Positions 35,644 through 44,899 of a stretch of 64,000 nt of DNA are shown in pieces. The stretch comes from Paralcaligenes sp. KSB-10 (GTDB taxonomy: Bacteria > Pseudomonadota > Gammaproteobacteria > Burkholderiales > Burkholderiaceae_B), in contig NZ_CP089848.1 in NCBI RefSeq assembly GCF_021266465.1, forward strand, positions 4,340,001-4,404,000. Reading direction: 5' to 3'. The notes under the pieces are model-generated. The model was not told where the DNA came from, made no database searches, and worked only from the letters and a program-made list of their open reading frames with translations. Numbering within the stretch: position 1 is the stretch's first letter; each line of letters opens with the position of its first letter. A program made the translations under genes and the position numbers.

Positions 35644-36830
35644 GCCTGCCACTTACCGGTGTTCGAATCATTGCCGTCGAGCAGTACGGCGCGGGCCCCT
35701 TCGGCACGCAGCACCTGGCCGACATGGGCGCGGAAATCATCAAGATCGAGAATCCGGCCGAGGGTGGAGACGTAGGCCGGCTGGTCGGTCCGCACTATTT
35801 CGGGCCGGGCGACAGTCACTTCTTCGAGGCCTTCAATCGCAACAAGAAGAGCCTGACGCTCAATCTCAAGCACCCCGAAAGCCGTGCCGTGTTCATCGAT
35901 CTGGTGAAAAGCGCCGACGCCACCTTCGACAACCTGCGCGGCGACCTCGCGGGCAAACTGGGCCTTACCTACGCAGATCTTGGCGTGCACAATCCAGGCA
36001 TCGTCTGCGGGCACCTGTCGGCCTATGGGCGAACCGGCCCGCGCGCCGCATGGCCGGGATACGACTACCTCATGCAGGCCGAGGCCGGCTACCTTTCCGT
36101 CACAGGCGAGCCCGAAGGCCCGCCCGCACGTTTCGGCCTGTCCATCGTCGACTTGATGACCGGCGTCACTGCGGTGATGGGGCTGCTGGCGGGCATCATC
36201 GACGCGCGCGCCAATGGCAAAGGGCGCGACATCGACGTGAGCCTGTTCGACGTTGCGCTCACCAACCTGAACTATGTGGCCGCCTGGTATCTCAACGACG
36301 GTGTGCGGGTCAAGCGCGAACCGCGCTCGGCGCACCCTTCGCTCACTCCCAGCCAGCTTTACCGCACGCAGGACGGCTGGCTTTTTGTGATGTGCAACAA
36401 AGAGAAGTTCTGGCCCCTGCTCGCGCAGGCGATCGGCAAACCAGAGTGGGCGACACATCCCGACTATGCGAACTACAAGGCTCGCCTGGCCAATCGCGAA
36501 CAACTCACGCACGACCTCGACGCGGTTCTGGGCACGGCAAGCACTGCCCAATGGCTGGAACGGCTGTCCGGCATCGTGCCGGTGGCCCCTGTGTACGATG
36601 TGGCCGAGGCTCTGGACAACCCGTTCGTGCACGAGCAGGGTTGCATCATGGAAGCCCCCCATCCCGCACGCGGGACCATCCGCACGCTCGCCTCGCCGGT
36701 CCGTTGTTCCGGTGGCGCGGAGAAGATCGGCATCGCGCCGACGCTCGGAGAGCACACAAGGGAGCTTCTGCGCGGGATCGGTTACGATGAAGATCGTATC
36801 GACCACCTGTCCCGATCCGGAGCCCTCTGA
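35640..36830 (+). CDS. Class III (CaiB/BaiF) CoA-transferase
   Basis: This 396-residue protein is a family III CoA-transferase. It starts MSLPLTGVRIIAVEQYGAGPFG, has the NRNKKSLTLNLK block, and carries the catalytic aspartate in SIVDLMTGVTAVMG (about residue 171). It transfers CoA from a donor such as succinyl-CoA or acetyl-CoA to a carboxylate, forming an Asp-acyl-CoA intermediate. It is coupled to the dehydrogenase by the ATGA overlap and followed 2 bases later by the GntR gene. It probably activates the acid released or imported by the divergent amidase/liv operon. Confidence 0.94.
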   Translation: MSLPLTGVRIIAVEQYGAGPFGTQHLADMGAEIIKIENPAEGGDVGRLVGPHYFGPGDSHFFEAFNRNKKSLTLNLKHPESRAVFIDLVKSADATFDNLRGDLAGKLGLTYADLGVHNPGIVCGHLSAYGRTGPRAAWPGYDYLMQAEAGYLSVTGEPEGPPARFGLSIVDLMTGVTAVMGLLAGIIDARANGKGRDIDVSLFDVALTNLNYVAAWYLNDGVRVKREPRSAHPSLTPSQLYRTQDGWLFVMCNKEKFWPLLAQAIGKPEWATHPDYANYKARLANREQLTHDLDAVLGTASTAQWLERLSGIVPVAPVYDVAEALDNPFVHEQGCIMEAPHPARGTIRTLASPVRCSGGAEKIGIAPTLGEHTRELLRGIGYDEDRIDHLSRSGAL

Positions 36831-36832
36831 AC

Positions 36833-37597
36833 GTGCAACCTTCCTCCCCCCCGCTCGCGCATCAACCCCAGTATGCACTGGTCGCGCAACGCCTCATTGA
36901 GGACATCACCAGCGGCCGCTACCCTGTGGGGAGCCTCCTGCCCCCCGAACTCGAGCTGTGCACGCAGTTCGGGGTGAGCCGTCATACGGCGCGTGAGGCT
37001 ATCCGGCGATTGCAGGAACGCGGGTTGGTCACTCGCCAGCGGGGGATAGGCACTACAGTGAAAGCAAGCCGGGTAGAGGGCCGCTATGTCCAGACCACCG
37101 CAACGATCGCGGACCTGCCGCGTTACGTCGAAGACACGCTGCTCGTCACCACGCAGGCCGAGGAGATGATCGCGGATGAGGCTCTTGCCGAGCTCCTGAA
37201 GTGCCCGCCCGGGCAGCGCTGGGTGAAGGTGACAGGCTTTCGCCATGTCAACAAGGGGAAACTCCCGATGGCGCTCACCGATATCTACATCAACGCGGCC
37301 TACGGGGGCATTCGTAAACTCATCGGCACGATGAAAGTGCCTGTCTACACTATGATCGAGAGGCAGTACAGTCTGACCATCGTTGAGGTGCAGCAGGAGA
37401 TCAGCGCCACTATCATCAACTCGGTCGACGCCAAGCGCCTGAGCGTTAAGCCGGGCTCGGCGGGCCTTGTCGTAACGCGCCGCTATTTGAATGACAATGA
37501 CCGCATTATCGAGGTGGCCGTGAACCTGCATCCGGCCGACCGTTTCTCCTATTCGATGTCGATGCGCCTCCATATGCCGGCCGATGCGGATGCGTAG
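36833..37597 (+). CDS. GntR-family regulator with UTRA domain (HutC subfamily)
   Basis: The 254-residue regulator begins at GTG (36833) with GGAG 10 bases before it. Residues 10-80 form the GntR winged helix (LLPPELELCTQFGVSRHTAREAIRRLQERGLV; key parts FGVSRHTAREAIRRL). Residues 100-245 form a UTRA effector domain, typical of HutC-like repressors that respond to a small pathway metabolite. It lies inside the operon it probably controls, and its best candidate operators are the mirror sites at 32026-32054 and 32375-32403. The stop overlaps the MFS start. Confidence 0.93.
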   Translation: MQPSSPPLAHQPQYALVAQRLIEDITSGRYPVGSLLPPELELCTQFGVSRHTAREAIRRLQERGLVTRQRGIGTTVKASRVEGRYVQTTATIADLPRYVEDTLLVTTQAEEMIADEALAELLKCPPGQRWVKVTGFRHVNKGKLPMALTDIYINAAYGGIRKLIGTMKVPVYTMIERQYSLTIVEVQQEISATIINSVDAKRLSVKPGSAGLVVTRRYLNDNDRIIEVAVNLHPADRFSYSMSMRLHMPADADA

Positions 37598-38813
37598 CTC
37601 CTGGTTTCCGCTGGCCGTGACGCTCGCGGTGCAGGTCCTCGTGGCGATGTCGGTGGTGACGGTGCCTGTGCTGGCACCGGCCGTGGCGGCCGAGACCGGT
37701 GTTTCGGCCAGCCATGTGGGCCTCTTCATTGCCATGGTGTATGGCGCCAGCATGGCTGCAAGCCTCGCGTCAGGCCCGCTGGTACAGCGTTTTGGAGCCA
37801 TACGCCTGAGCCAGGCCTGCCTGGTGGCCTGCATGGTCGGGCTGGCCTGCGTGGCTACGGGGGTGCCCATCCTGTTCGTCGTGGGCGCCATGTTCCTGGG
37901 CATGGGTTATGGCCCGGTTACGCCGGCCAGCTCGCATATTCTCGCCAAGAGTACGCCTCCGGAGAGGATGTCGTTTATTTTTTCGCTGAAACAGACCGGT
38001 GTGCCGATCGGTGGCGCGCTGGCCGGCGCGCTGGTGCCGGCGCTGGTGCTGTGGGGCGGCTGGCGCGTGGCCGCGCTGGCGGTGGCCGGGGCTTGCCTGG
38101 CCACCCTCATCTCCGCCCAGCCCATGCGCGAGGTGCTCGACGCCGACCGCGACCCGGCTCGGCCGCTGGCGATCTCCAGCCTCGCGGGGCCCCTGCGCTT
38201 CACTCTGGGTGACCCGATGCTGCGTTGCCTGGCCATCTGCTCGTTTTTCTTCGCGGCGCTGCAGCTGTGCCTCATCACCTTCCTCGTTACGCACCTCACG
38301 CTGAACGTCGGTATTTCATTGGTTGCGGCGGGGCTCATGCTCGCTGCCGCGCAAGCCGGCGGCGTGGTCGGGCGCATTGCGTGGGGTGTGTTTGCCGACC
38401 GCTGGGGCCGGCCCATGTGTCTGCTTGGCCTGATGGCCGTGGGCATGGGGGCGGCTGCGGTTGCGACGGGGCGTTTCACGCCGCAGTGGCCGGCCGTGTC
38501 GGTTGCCCTGGTGTGCGTGGCCTTCGGTGCTACTGCGATCGGCTGGAACGGCGTCTACCTTGCGGAGGTGGCACGCTTCGCTCCCCCCGGCAAGGCCGGC
38601 GACGCTACGGGCGGAGCCCTGGTATTCACCTACGCCGGCGTTCTCTTTGGTCCGCCGGCGTTCACGTTTCTCATTGAAGGAGGCGTGAGCTATGCGTCGG
38701 CGTTCGTGGTGCTCGCCATGCCGGCGGTTGCCTGCGGGTTATGGCTGTTTTGGCGGGATGGGCATCGAAAGGAGTCCGGGCGCGGCGCGCCCGGCAAACC
38801 GGAGAACGGATGA
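37584..38813 (+). CDS. MFS transporter
   Basis: This 409-residue, 12-segment major facilitator carrier has MAASLASGPLVQRFGAIRLSQ in the loop between helices 2 and 3 and GVFADRWGRP at the mid-protein repeat. It resembles cyanate/carboxylate MFS permeases. The start overlaps the GntR stop by 14 bases, and the stop overlaps the lyase start, so it is part of the operon. It gives the locus a second, proton-driven uptake or export route beside the liv-type ABC system. Confidence 0.92.
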   Translation: MRMRSSWFPLAVTLAVQVLVAMSVVTVPVLAPAVAAETGVSASHVGLFIAMVYGASMAASLASGPLVQRFGAIRLSQACLVACMVGLACVATGVPILFVVGAMFLGMGYGPVTPASSHILAKSTPPERMSFIFSLKQTGVPIGGALAGALVPALVLWGGWRVAALAVAGACLATLISAQPMREVLDADRDPARPLAISSLAGPLRFTLGDPMLRCLAICSFFFAALQLCLITFLVTHLTLNVGISLVAAGLMLAAAQAGGVVGRIAWGVFADRWGRPMCLLGLMAVGMGAAAVATGRFTPQWPAVSVALVCVAFGATAIGWNGVYLAEVARFAPPGKAGDATGGALVFTYAGVLFGPPAFTFLIEGGVSYASAFVVLAMPAVACGLWLFWRDGHRKESGRGAPGKPENG

Positions 38814-39613
38814 TGGATCGGTCTTACTTGTTTGTGCCGGGCAATCGGCCGGAGCGATTCGACAAGGCATATGGCGCGGGAGCGCACGCGGTGGTCGTGG
38901 ACCTGGAAGACGCGGTGGGTCCGGCCGACAAGGCGGCCGCAAGAGCGGCGGCGCGTGCCTGGCTCACAGCAGAGAAACCCGTATGGCTGCGCATCAACGG
39001 CCCTGAAAGCGAGTGGTTTGCCAGCGATCTCGACATGGTGGCGCTTGTCGGAGTGAAGGGCGTGATGCTTCCAAAGGCCGAGGACGCCGCAGCCATCGCC
39101 GAAATCCGTGGCCGGATGCGTGCGGGCGCGCGCATCATCCCGCTCATCGAGTCGGCTTTGGGCCTGTGGCGAGCCGAGGCTATCGCTTGCGCGGAAGGCG
39201 TCGAGCGCCTCGCTTTCGGGTCCGTCGATTTCCAGCTGGACACCGGAATTACCGGCGAGGGCGAGGAGCTTCTCTTCGCGCGTTCGCAACTCGTGCTTGT
39301 CTCGCGGGTGGCGGGCCGCCTTGCGCCGGTGGATGGCGTGACGGTCGCCCTGGACGACGATGCCGTGCTGCGCGAAGACGTGAAGCGCGCGCGGTCCCTC
39401 GGTTTTGGGGGCAAGCTCTGCATTCACCCGAAGCAGGTGGCAGGCGTGAACGAGGGCTTTCGGGCCTCCGATGCGGACCTTGCATGGGCCCGTCGCGTTC
39501 TCGAAGTGGCAGACGCCGCTGCCAATAGCGCGGTTCGTCTCGATGGCAAGCTTATCGATCGGCCGATCATAGATCGGGCGCGCGCAATCCTCGCCACTGT
39601 GGAAGAGCCGTGA
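38810..39613 (+). CDS. HpcH/HpaI aldolase / CitE-like CoA ester lyase
   Basis: The 267-residue protein is a CitE-like lyase. It has the RSYLFVPGNRPERFDKA start, VVVDLEDAV (metal-binding Glu/Asp strand), then ESALGL and GKLCIHPKQV. Relatives cleave citramalyl-CoA, malyl-CoA or beta-methylmalyl-CoA to acetyl- or propionyl-CoA plus pyruvate or glyoxylate, using Mg2+. GGAG precedes the ATGATG at 38810, which overlaps the MFS stop. It is the terminal cleavage step expected after the CoA-transferase, dehydrogenase and hydratase of this operon. Confidence 0.92.
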   Translation: MMDRSYLFVPGNRPERFDKAYGAGAHAVVVDLEDAVGPADKAAARAAARAWLTAEKPVWLRINGPESEWFASDLDMVALVGVKGVMLPKAEDAAAIAEIRGRMRAGARIIPLIESALGLWRAEAIACAEGVERLAFGSVDFQLDTGITGEGEELLFARSQLVLVSRVAGRLAPVDGVTVALDDDAVLREDVKRARSLGFGGKLCIHPKQVAGVNEGFRASDADLAWARRVLEVADAAANSAVRLDGKLIDRPIIDRARAILATVEEP

Positions 39614-39615
39614 TA

Positions 39616-40047
39616 TCAAGCTGAGCCAGCCTCGTTTCCGAGCGCCTGGGAAGGTTCATGCCACTGGGAATATGTGCCATGTTTTACGCCCTGAATGCTC
39701 AGATACGACATGGGTTCTTCGTCCGTCGCGCCATGGCGATGCGCCTCGTCCGGCGCCAGCCATACCACGTCGCCGGCATTGGCGCGGAAGATGCCTCCGC
39801 CTTCGCGCTGAACCAGGCAAACCCCCGAAAGAATATACAAGGTCTGCCCCAGGGGATGGCTATGCCAGTGGGTCCACGTCCCGGCTGCGTAATGGGCTTT
39901 CATCACGGTATTTTCGTGATCGGCCTGCGATGACAAAAACATTTGCGTAGCAAGCTTACCGGTGGCGATACCCGCGTCGGCCGGTATGGCGCGTACGTCC
40001 CAATCGTATACGACTGTCAGCAATGCAGGCAATTTCAGGCCAGTCAT
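39616..40047 (-). CDS. Cupin-domain protein
   Basis: This 143-residue single-domain cupin has metal-binding residues in THWHSHPLGQTLYILSG (first cupin motif, His-x-His) and DEAHRHG (second motif). Such proteins include small carboxymuconolactone- or quercetinase-like enzymes and unassigned cupins. A strong AGGAGG lies before the ATG at 40047, and the start overlaps the tautomerase stop by 4 bases. The two genes form an operon divergent from a LysR gene. It is convergent with the CitE gene two bases away. Confidence 0.9.
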   Translation of the reverse strand: MTGLKLPALLTVVYDWDVRAIPADAGIATGKLATQMFLSSQADHENTVMKAHYAAGTWTHWHSHPLGQTLYILSGVCLVQREGGGIFRANAGDVVWLAPDEAHRHGATDEEPMSYLSIQGVKHGTYSQWHEPSQALGNEAGSA

Positions 40048-40451
40048 GATATGTCCTCCTCTGTCGCACCTTCGAGCATTTGCGCCAGGCCTTTTCCAAA
40101 TGACCACTCATCGCGCCGCGAGGTCGAAATAATGACCATGATGTCGTCGGGACGGATGCCAGGATTTGCCTCCAGGCGGCGGGCCAGCGTTTGGAAAAAG
40201 CGTTTTTTCGTTTCCGTGGAACGCGGCTTGCCGGTTGTCAGGGCGATATAGACAAGATCCGCACTCCGATCCATATCCATGTAGTGCGGATCGAAAATAA
40301 TGTCGTCCTGGTCGTGCTGGTGGATCACCTGGAATCTGTCGTTGGGCGGCACGTCGAACGACTCGACCAGCGCGGCATGCAACTGATCGCTTAGGGCCCG
40401 CAGGTAATCGCGCGATTTGCCCCGCGCCAGTGAAATTCGTGCAAAAGGCAT
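40044..40451 (-). CDS. Tautomerase-superfamily protein
   Basis: The 135-residue product starts MPFARISL, leaving Pro1 as the catalytic base after methionine removal, as in the 4-oxalocrotonate tautomerase superfamily. The length and the RFQVIHQHDQDD block are like the longer MSAD/cis-CaaD-like tautomerases built of two beta-alpha-beta units. It would catalyse keto-enol tautomerisation or a hydratase/decarboxylase side chemistry. GGAG precedes the start at 40451. It is cotranscribed with the cupin and divergent from the LysR gene at 40556. Confidence 0.9.
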   Translation of the reverse strand: MPFARISLARGKSRDYLRALSDQLHAALVESFDVPPNDRFQVIHQHDQDDIIFDPHYMDMDRSADLVYIALTTGKPRSTETKKRFFQTLARRLEANPGIRPDDIMVIISTSRRDEWSFGKGLAQMLEGATEEDIS

Positions 40452-40488
40452 GATAATTTCTCCGTGAAAAGTGTTGATGCAGGAATCT

Positions 40489-40533
40489 TATAGCGCTATA
40501 TTGTTTTAATAAATCAAATTATTATTCATTGAT
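40489..40533. promoter_or_regulatory. Two dyads in the divergent tautomerase/LysR promoter region
   Basis: TATAGCGCTATA (40489-40500) is a perfect 12-base palindrome. ATCAA-N11-TTGAT (40513-40533) has the spacing of a LysR T-N11-A site. Both lie in the 104-base gap between the tautomerase and LysR start codons, so they are candidate operator and activation sites of that LysR. Confidence 0.5.
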
Positions 40534-40555
40534 AGTTCAGTATTTTGGAATTGAT

Positions 40556-41440
40556 ATGGCCTTACATAACCTGGATATCAACGCGCTGCGCACGTTCGAA
40601 ACCGGCATGGCGCTGGGCACCTTCGCCAAAGCATCCGATCGCATCGGGCGTTCGCCGGCCGCCGTCAGTGCCCAGTTGAAAAAGCTCGAGCAGCAGACCG
40701 GCGTCGCACTTTTCCAGAAAGTCGGCCGCAGACTGGCACTGACCGAAGCAGGCGAAACCCTGCTTAGCTACGCACGCCAAATTTTGGCGGCCAACGATGC
40801 GGCGCTAACCGCCATACACAGCACGCAAGCTCGAGGCAAAGTCCGCCTGGGGCTGCAGGAAGACCTGGGGGAACGAGTATTGACCGATGTGCTGGGGCGG
40901 TTCGCCCGAGCCCACCGCGGCATGCGTATCGAAACCCGCGTATGCCGCAACGCCGAACTGATGGAGCGTGTAAATCGCGGCGAACTGGATTTGGCCGTTG
41001 TGTGGGGCGATGGCGGGGCCGCGCCCTATCGCGAAAAGCTGGCCGAATTGCCTATGATCTGGATAGGCGGCGTCAATAGTCCGGCGCCCGATCCGGGCAG
41101 CGCGGCCGAGCCCTTGCAACTAGTCGCGTTCGAAAACCAATGCCTGTTCAAGACGGCCGCGATGGAAGCACTGAGCAAGACCGGAATAGACTGGGGTGTG
41201 TCGTTTACAAGCTCCAGCCTGAATGGCCTGCTGGCCGCAGTCGCCGCTGGACTGGGTATTACCATCCGCACTTCCATTGGGCTGCCGCCGCAGGTTAGGG
41301 GCCTTAGTCCGTCAATGAGTCGCCTGCCGCGTCTACCCAAAGTCGAACTGACCATGATCGCCGCCCGCCCTGATCACGAGGCTGCCGTGGCGTTCCTGAT
41401 CAATGCCTTGCGCACCGCCATCCAGGATTATCTGTTGTGA
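40556..41440 (+). CDS. LysR-family transcriptional regulator
   Basis: The 294-residue product has LysR features: HTH in residues 1-60 (NLDINALRTFETGM, SPAAVSAQLKKLE) and an effector domain from about 90 (GKVRLGLQED). It is divergent from the tautomerase-cupin operon, its probable target, with dyad sites between. The last 13 bases overlap the convergent diguanylate cyclase gene. The ATG at 40556 is preferred to an upstream non-canonical start at 40529. Confidence 0.93.
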   Translation: MALHNLDINALRTFETGMALGTFAKASDRIGRSPAAVSAQLKKLEQQTGVALFQKVGRRLALTEAGETLLSYARQILAANDAALTAIHSTQARGKVRLGLQEDLGERVLTDVLGRFARAHRGMRIETRVCRNAELMERVNRGELDLAVVWGDGGAAPYREKLAELPMIWIGGVNSPAPDPGSAAEPLQLVAFENQCLFKTAAMEALSKTGIDWGVSFTSSSLNGLLAAVAAGLGITIRTSIGLPPQVRGLSPSMSRLPRLPKVELTMIAARPDHEAAVAFLINALRTAIQDYLL

Positions 41441-42792
41441 TAACTCTGAAATCCGTCGTGGTAGGTGCCATTTTTTGCGGAATACATGGCCTTGTCGGCG
41501 TGTTTGAGGAGTTGTTGCTCGCCGTCCCCATGATCTGGATAGAGCGCGATCCCGATGCTCGGCACGATGTTCAGGTCGTGGCCATCTATGCTGATGGGGT
41601 GGCTTAGCTCGCTGCGGATTTTTTCCGCCACCAGCGCCGCCTGCTCAGGTAATGAGGTATGTTGGAGCAGCACCACAAACTCGTCGCCGCCGACACGGGC
41701 GACTGTATCCGATTCGCGCACGCAGTGCTTCAGGCGCTCGGCAACCTTTTGCAGCAATAAGTCTCCGACGGCATGGCCCAGGGTATCGTTGACTTGCTTG
41801 AATTTGTCCAGATCAATGTAAAGCAGGGAAAATCGCCCTTGCTCGCGTCGCGCCGTTGCCAGCGCGACTTTCAGACGATCGTACAGAAGCCCGCGGTTGG
41901 GGAGAACGGTCAGTTGATCGTACTGCGCCATGTGCCGCAGTCGAACCTGCATTTGTTGACGCTCGATGACGGTGGCAATCTGAGTCGAGACGAACTGCAG
42001 CAGCTCCTGATCTTTTTCGCTGTAGCATACGCCGCCTGGATAGCTTTTGACCACCAGCACTCCGATTGTGCCCTTGTGCGATTTGAGCGGGACACCCAGC
42101 CAGCAGAGCGGGTTCGTGCCGACGGAGACTTGCAGCTCCTCCAGGCGAGTGGTCATTGTCTCTGGAGTCAGCAGAAGCGGTTGTCCGGTACGGATAATCT
42201 CTGCGCAGAGCGTTCCCGCGGCGGGTTCGGACGGCTTGGGTGTTTGCTCGCGCTCATCCACGTAATATGGAAAACTCAGTTGGCCTGTTTCTTTGTCGTA
42301 CAGCGTAACGGAAAAATTATCCGCATGCAGCAGCGCGCCGACGATCTGGTGAATGCGTTTAAACAGTGTGGGCAGATCCTCGGCGGCGTACGCGGCTTCG
42401 GAAATGGAATAGAGCGCCGCCTGCATGGACTCGGCTCGTTTGCGTTCGGTGATGTCACGCGCAACCCCGATCCGCAATTGGTCGGCCGCCGACCAGCGCG
42501 CCGACCACATGATGTGGACGACTTGCCCATCTTTGCGAATGTAACGGTTCTCAAAATGCAGTTGAGGGCGGCCCGACATGACGTCGTTCACCGAGTTCCT
42601 GGTCATCTCGCGATCTTCCGGCAGCATCATGTCGAACATGTTTTTGCCGATCATTTCTTGCGGCGTATACCCAAAAATACGCTCGCACGCGGCGCTGGCG
42701 AAAACGACACGGGCATCGACATCGACCCCAAAGACGGCATCCATCAGGAGGTCGATGAAGCTGGCCAGCGGCGTGTAGATGTTCGTTTCCAT
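41428..42792 (-). CDS. Diguanylate cyclase with PAS and GAF sensor domains
   Basis: The 454-residue protein has a PAS domain (about residues 8-125, VDARVVFASAACERIFGYTPQEMIG, ending in VARDITERKRAES), a GAF domain (about 140-280) and a C-terminal GGDEF domain. The active site is intact (RVGGDEF, about residues 361-367), and the inhibitory site RESD lies five residues before it. It should make cyclic di-GMP in the cytoplasm, with product feedback. There is no EAL domain and no membrane segment. The start at 42792 drops a 10-residue extension. Confidence 0.94.
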   Translation of the reverse strand: METNIYTPLASFIDLLMDAVFGVDVDARVVFASAACERIFGYTPQEMIGKNMFDMMLPEDREMTRNSVNDVMSGRPQLHFENRYIRKDGQVVHIMWSARWSAADQLRIGVARDITERKRAESMQAALYSISEAAYAAEDLPTLFKRIHQIVGALLHADNFSVTLYDKETGQLSFPYYVDEREQTPKPSEPAAGTLCAEIIRTGQPLLLTPETMTTRLEELQVSVGTNPLCWLGVPLKSHKGTIGVLVVKSYPGGVCYSEKDQELLQFVSTQIATVIERQQMQVRLRHMAQYDQLTVLPNRGLLYDRLKVALATARREQGRFSLLYIDLDKFKQVNDTLGHAVGDLLLQKVAERLKHCVRESDTVARVGGDEFVVLLQHTSLPEQAALVAEKIRSELSHPISIDGHDLNIVPSIGIALYPDHGDGEQQLLKHADKAMYSAKNGTYHDGFQSYHNR

Positions 42793-42869
42793 GGGGAAAT
42801 TATAATGAGGTGATCCAGCCAACGCTTGTTAGACGCTATTGAACCTCATTTCGTGGCCCATCGACAACA

Positions 42870-43595
42870 CTAAGGCTGCGAACGGTACCAAGCCAGGCCG
42901 GCCAGGGCCAGCGCATCGATGGAGTCGGTAATTGCCACGCCCAGCCCGACGCGCAACGGATGCGGCAGCGCCAGAGGCAGTTCCGTGCAGCCCAGCACGA
43001 CCGCGTCCACGCCCTGCTCGCGCAAATACGCGACGCACGCAAGGGCGGGGTGGAGCGCTTCGGCCAAACGATTGTTTTTGACCAGGCGTATCGAATCGGC
43101 GCAGCCACCCTCTATCAGCGCGGCAGGGGGTATTACCGGCTCATAGCCTTGTGCCCGCAGTTCGTGTTGATACAGCCCCAGCCTTAACGTAGTGGCGGTG
43201 CCCAATACCCCGATGCGGCCTTTGGCGATACCCTGGCGGCGCAAATCGTCGATCACCGCCTGCACAATGTGCAGTACCGGCACATGGGTCGATGCGGCAA
43301 GCTGTTCGTACCATAGATGCGCTGTGTTGCAGGGAATCACCAGCGCGCGGGCACCCGCTTCCACCAACCGTTTTACGCCATTTTCCATCCATGGCAGCGG
43401 GTCCTCGCCATGTCCCGCGTGCCCGGCGGGGCGATCCGGCACGCGGGGATCATTCCATAAGATCGCGGGAATATGCTGCTGGTCGCATTGGCTTTCGGTC
43501 AGGGCAATCAGACGCTCCATGAACGTGGCCCCTGCCAGAGGCCCCATACCGCCCAGCACGCCCAGGAAATGGCCTTCGAATTGATTATTGGTCAT
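42870..43595 (-). CDS. Aspartate/glutamate racemase family protein
   Basis: The 241-residue protein matches cofactor-independent amino acid racemases. It has GVLGGMGPLAG at the N-terminus, the two catalytic cysteines in PCNTAH (about residue 89) and GCTELP (about 204), and GVLGT for the middle strand. It probably racemises or isomerises a dicarboxylic amino acid or related acid. It lies between the diguanylate cyclase and the PLP-dependent desulfhydrase/sulfo-lyase gene on the same strand, which suggests D-amino acid or sulfonate metabolism. Confidence 0.92.
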   Translation of the reverse strand: MTNNQFEGHFLGVLGGMGPLAGATFMERLIALTESQCDQQHIPAILWNDPRVPDRPAGHAGHGEDPLPWMENGVKRLVEAGARALVIPCNTAHLWYEQLAASTHVPVLHIVQAVIDDLRRQGIAKGRIGVLGTATTLRLGLYQHELRAQGYEPVIPPAALIEGGCADSIRLVKNNRLAEALHPALACVAYLREQGVDAVVLGCTELPLALPHPLRVGLGVAITDSIDALALAGLAWYRSQP

Positions 43596-43770
43596 GGTAT
43601 AGCTTCAGTAGCGCCCCGATCACCATCGTCAGGGCGACCCGCTTCGCGGACAAGAAATTGTCGCATGCCGGTGGCTCGGACGACTTGAAAGGGAAAGCCG
43701 TGGTTTTCACATCGGCATCAGCTATATCAGGTGCTTGAAGTCCGGCCTTATTATTTGGCGGCCCGGCCGG

Positions 43771-44790
43771 TCAAGCCCTGGGTGTTTTGTCAAAAACGGC
43801 CCGATAGCCGAACAGGCCTGCGGAACCTCCGGTGTGGATGAACACCACGTTTTCGCCCTTCTTGAAATGGCCGGAACGGATCAGGCCGATCAGTCCAGCC
43901 ATGCCTTTGCCCGAATAAACCGGGTCGAGCAATATGGCTTCGAGTTCAGCGGTCAGGCGCACTGCCTCGATCATCGAGTCGGTTGGAATGCCGTAACCCT
44001 CGCCTACGAAGTCCGAATTGGCGACGATGTCGGCGCGCTCCACCGACGATGCGGGCAGCCTCATGTAATCGAGGGTGGACTGCACCAGTTTCCATACGTT
44101 TTCTTCCTGCTTCTGCTTGGGTGCGCGTACGCTGACGCCATAGACGGGAATCCCGCTATTGCTTGCGCGCAGGCCAACGACCAGGCCGGCCTGAGTGCCG
44201 GTGCTTCCGGTTGCGTGAACCACATGATCAATACGCATACCGGTTTCAAAAGACTGATTCAGCAGTTCTTGGGCGCAAGCCACGTAACCGAGTGCGCCAA
44301 CAGGCGTGGATCCGCCGCCGGGAATGACGTAGGGCTTGCCGCCGGCGCTGCGCAATTCCGTGGCCAGCGACTCCATGGCCTGTTGCATGTCGGTGCCCGA
44401 GGGCAGGCGCGCGACGATCTCACCGCCCATCAAGCCATCGAGCATGACATTGCCCGAATGCTCGTAATCGTCGGTGGCGTCGCTTACTCGCTGTTCGAGC
44501 AGAATCTTGCACTTCATGCCCACGCGGGCCGCGGCAGCAATGGTTTGACGTGCATGGTTGGACTGCACCGCGCCTTGCGTAATCAGGGTGTCCGCACCCT
44601 CTGCAATCGCCTGCGCCACCAGAAATTCGAGTTTGCGCGTCTTGTTCCCACCCGTCGCTAGACCCGTGCAATCATCGCGCTTGATATATATATTCGGCCC
44701 ATCGAGATGCCGGGTCAGGTTCGGCATGAATTCAAGCGGTGTGGGGAAGTGTCCCAAACGTACGCGGGGATAGGCGGCAAGCTGCAACAT
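43771..44790 (-). CDS. D-cysteine desulfhydrase / L-cysteate sulfo-lyase family PLP enzyme
   Basis: The 339-residue fold-type II PLP enzyme belongs to the ACC deaminase/D-cysteine desulfhydrase family. It has [25 protein letters not shown] with the PLP lysine (short form: GGNKTRKLE, about residues 47-55), [11 protein letters not shown] for phosphate contact, and [14 protein letters not shown]. The last stretch and overall layout resemble L-cysteate sulfo-lyase CuyA as much as DcyD. It would release ammonia and sulfide or sulfite from a C3 amino acid, leaving pyruvate. It is divergent from the LysR gene at 44900. Substrate choice is uncertain. Confidence 0.9.
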   Translation of the reverse strand: MLQLAAYPRVRLGHFPTPLEFMPNLTRHLDGPNIYIKRDDCTGLATGGNKTRKLEFLVAQAIAEGADTLITQGAVQSNHARQTIAAAARVGMKCKILLEQRVSDATDDYEHSGNVMLDGLMGGEIVARLPSGTDMQQAMESLATELRSAGGKPYVIPGGGSTPVGALGYVACAQELLNQSFETGMRIDHVVHATGSTGTQAGLVVGLRASNSGIPVYGVSVRAPKQKQEENVWKLVQSTLDYMRLPASSVERADIVANSDFVGEGYGIPTDSMIEAVRLTAELEAILLDPVYSGKGMAGLIGLIRSGHFKKGENVVFIHTGGSAGLFGYRAVFDKTPRA

Positions 44791-44817
44791 TGTGAACTCC
44801 TGGATAGAAAGTGGCCC

Positions 44818-44836
44818 TTATCATATATGGAGATAA
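44818..44836. promoter_or_regulatory. Candidate LysR binding site
   Basis: TTATC-N9-GATAA is a perfect 5-base dyad with LysR-type spacing. It lies between the divergent starts of the PLP-enzyme gene (44790) and the LysR gene (44900). Position and symmetry make it the likely site of that LysR. Confidence 0.5.
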
Positions 44837-44899
44837 TGACGTTGCCCAATGCTATGTTTTTAGAGCATTATGTCTTTTTTGCATAGGCAGGGCAGGCCG

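Noticed and set aside
35544-36878. 444-codon open frame opposite the class III CoA-transferase
   Set aside because: Antisense shadow caused by high G+C third positions; the sense gene has the family's catalytic Asp and operon coupling.
41773-42813. 346-codon open frame opposite the diguanylate cyclase
   Set aside because: Shadow of the PAS-GAF-GGDEF gene, which has an intact active site.
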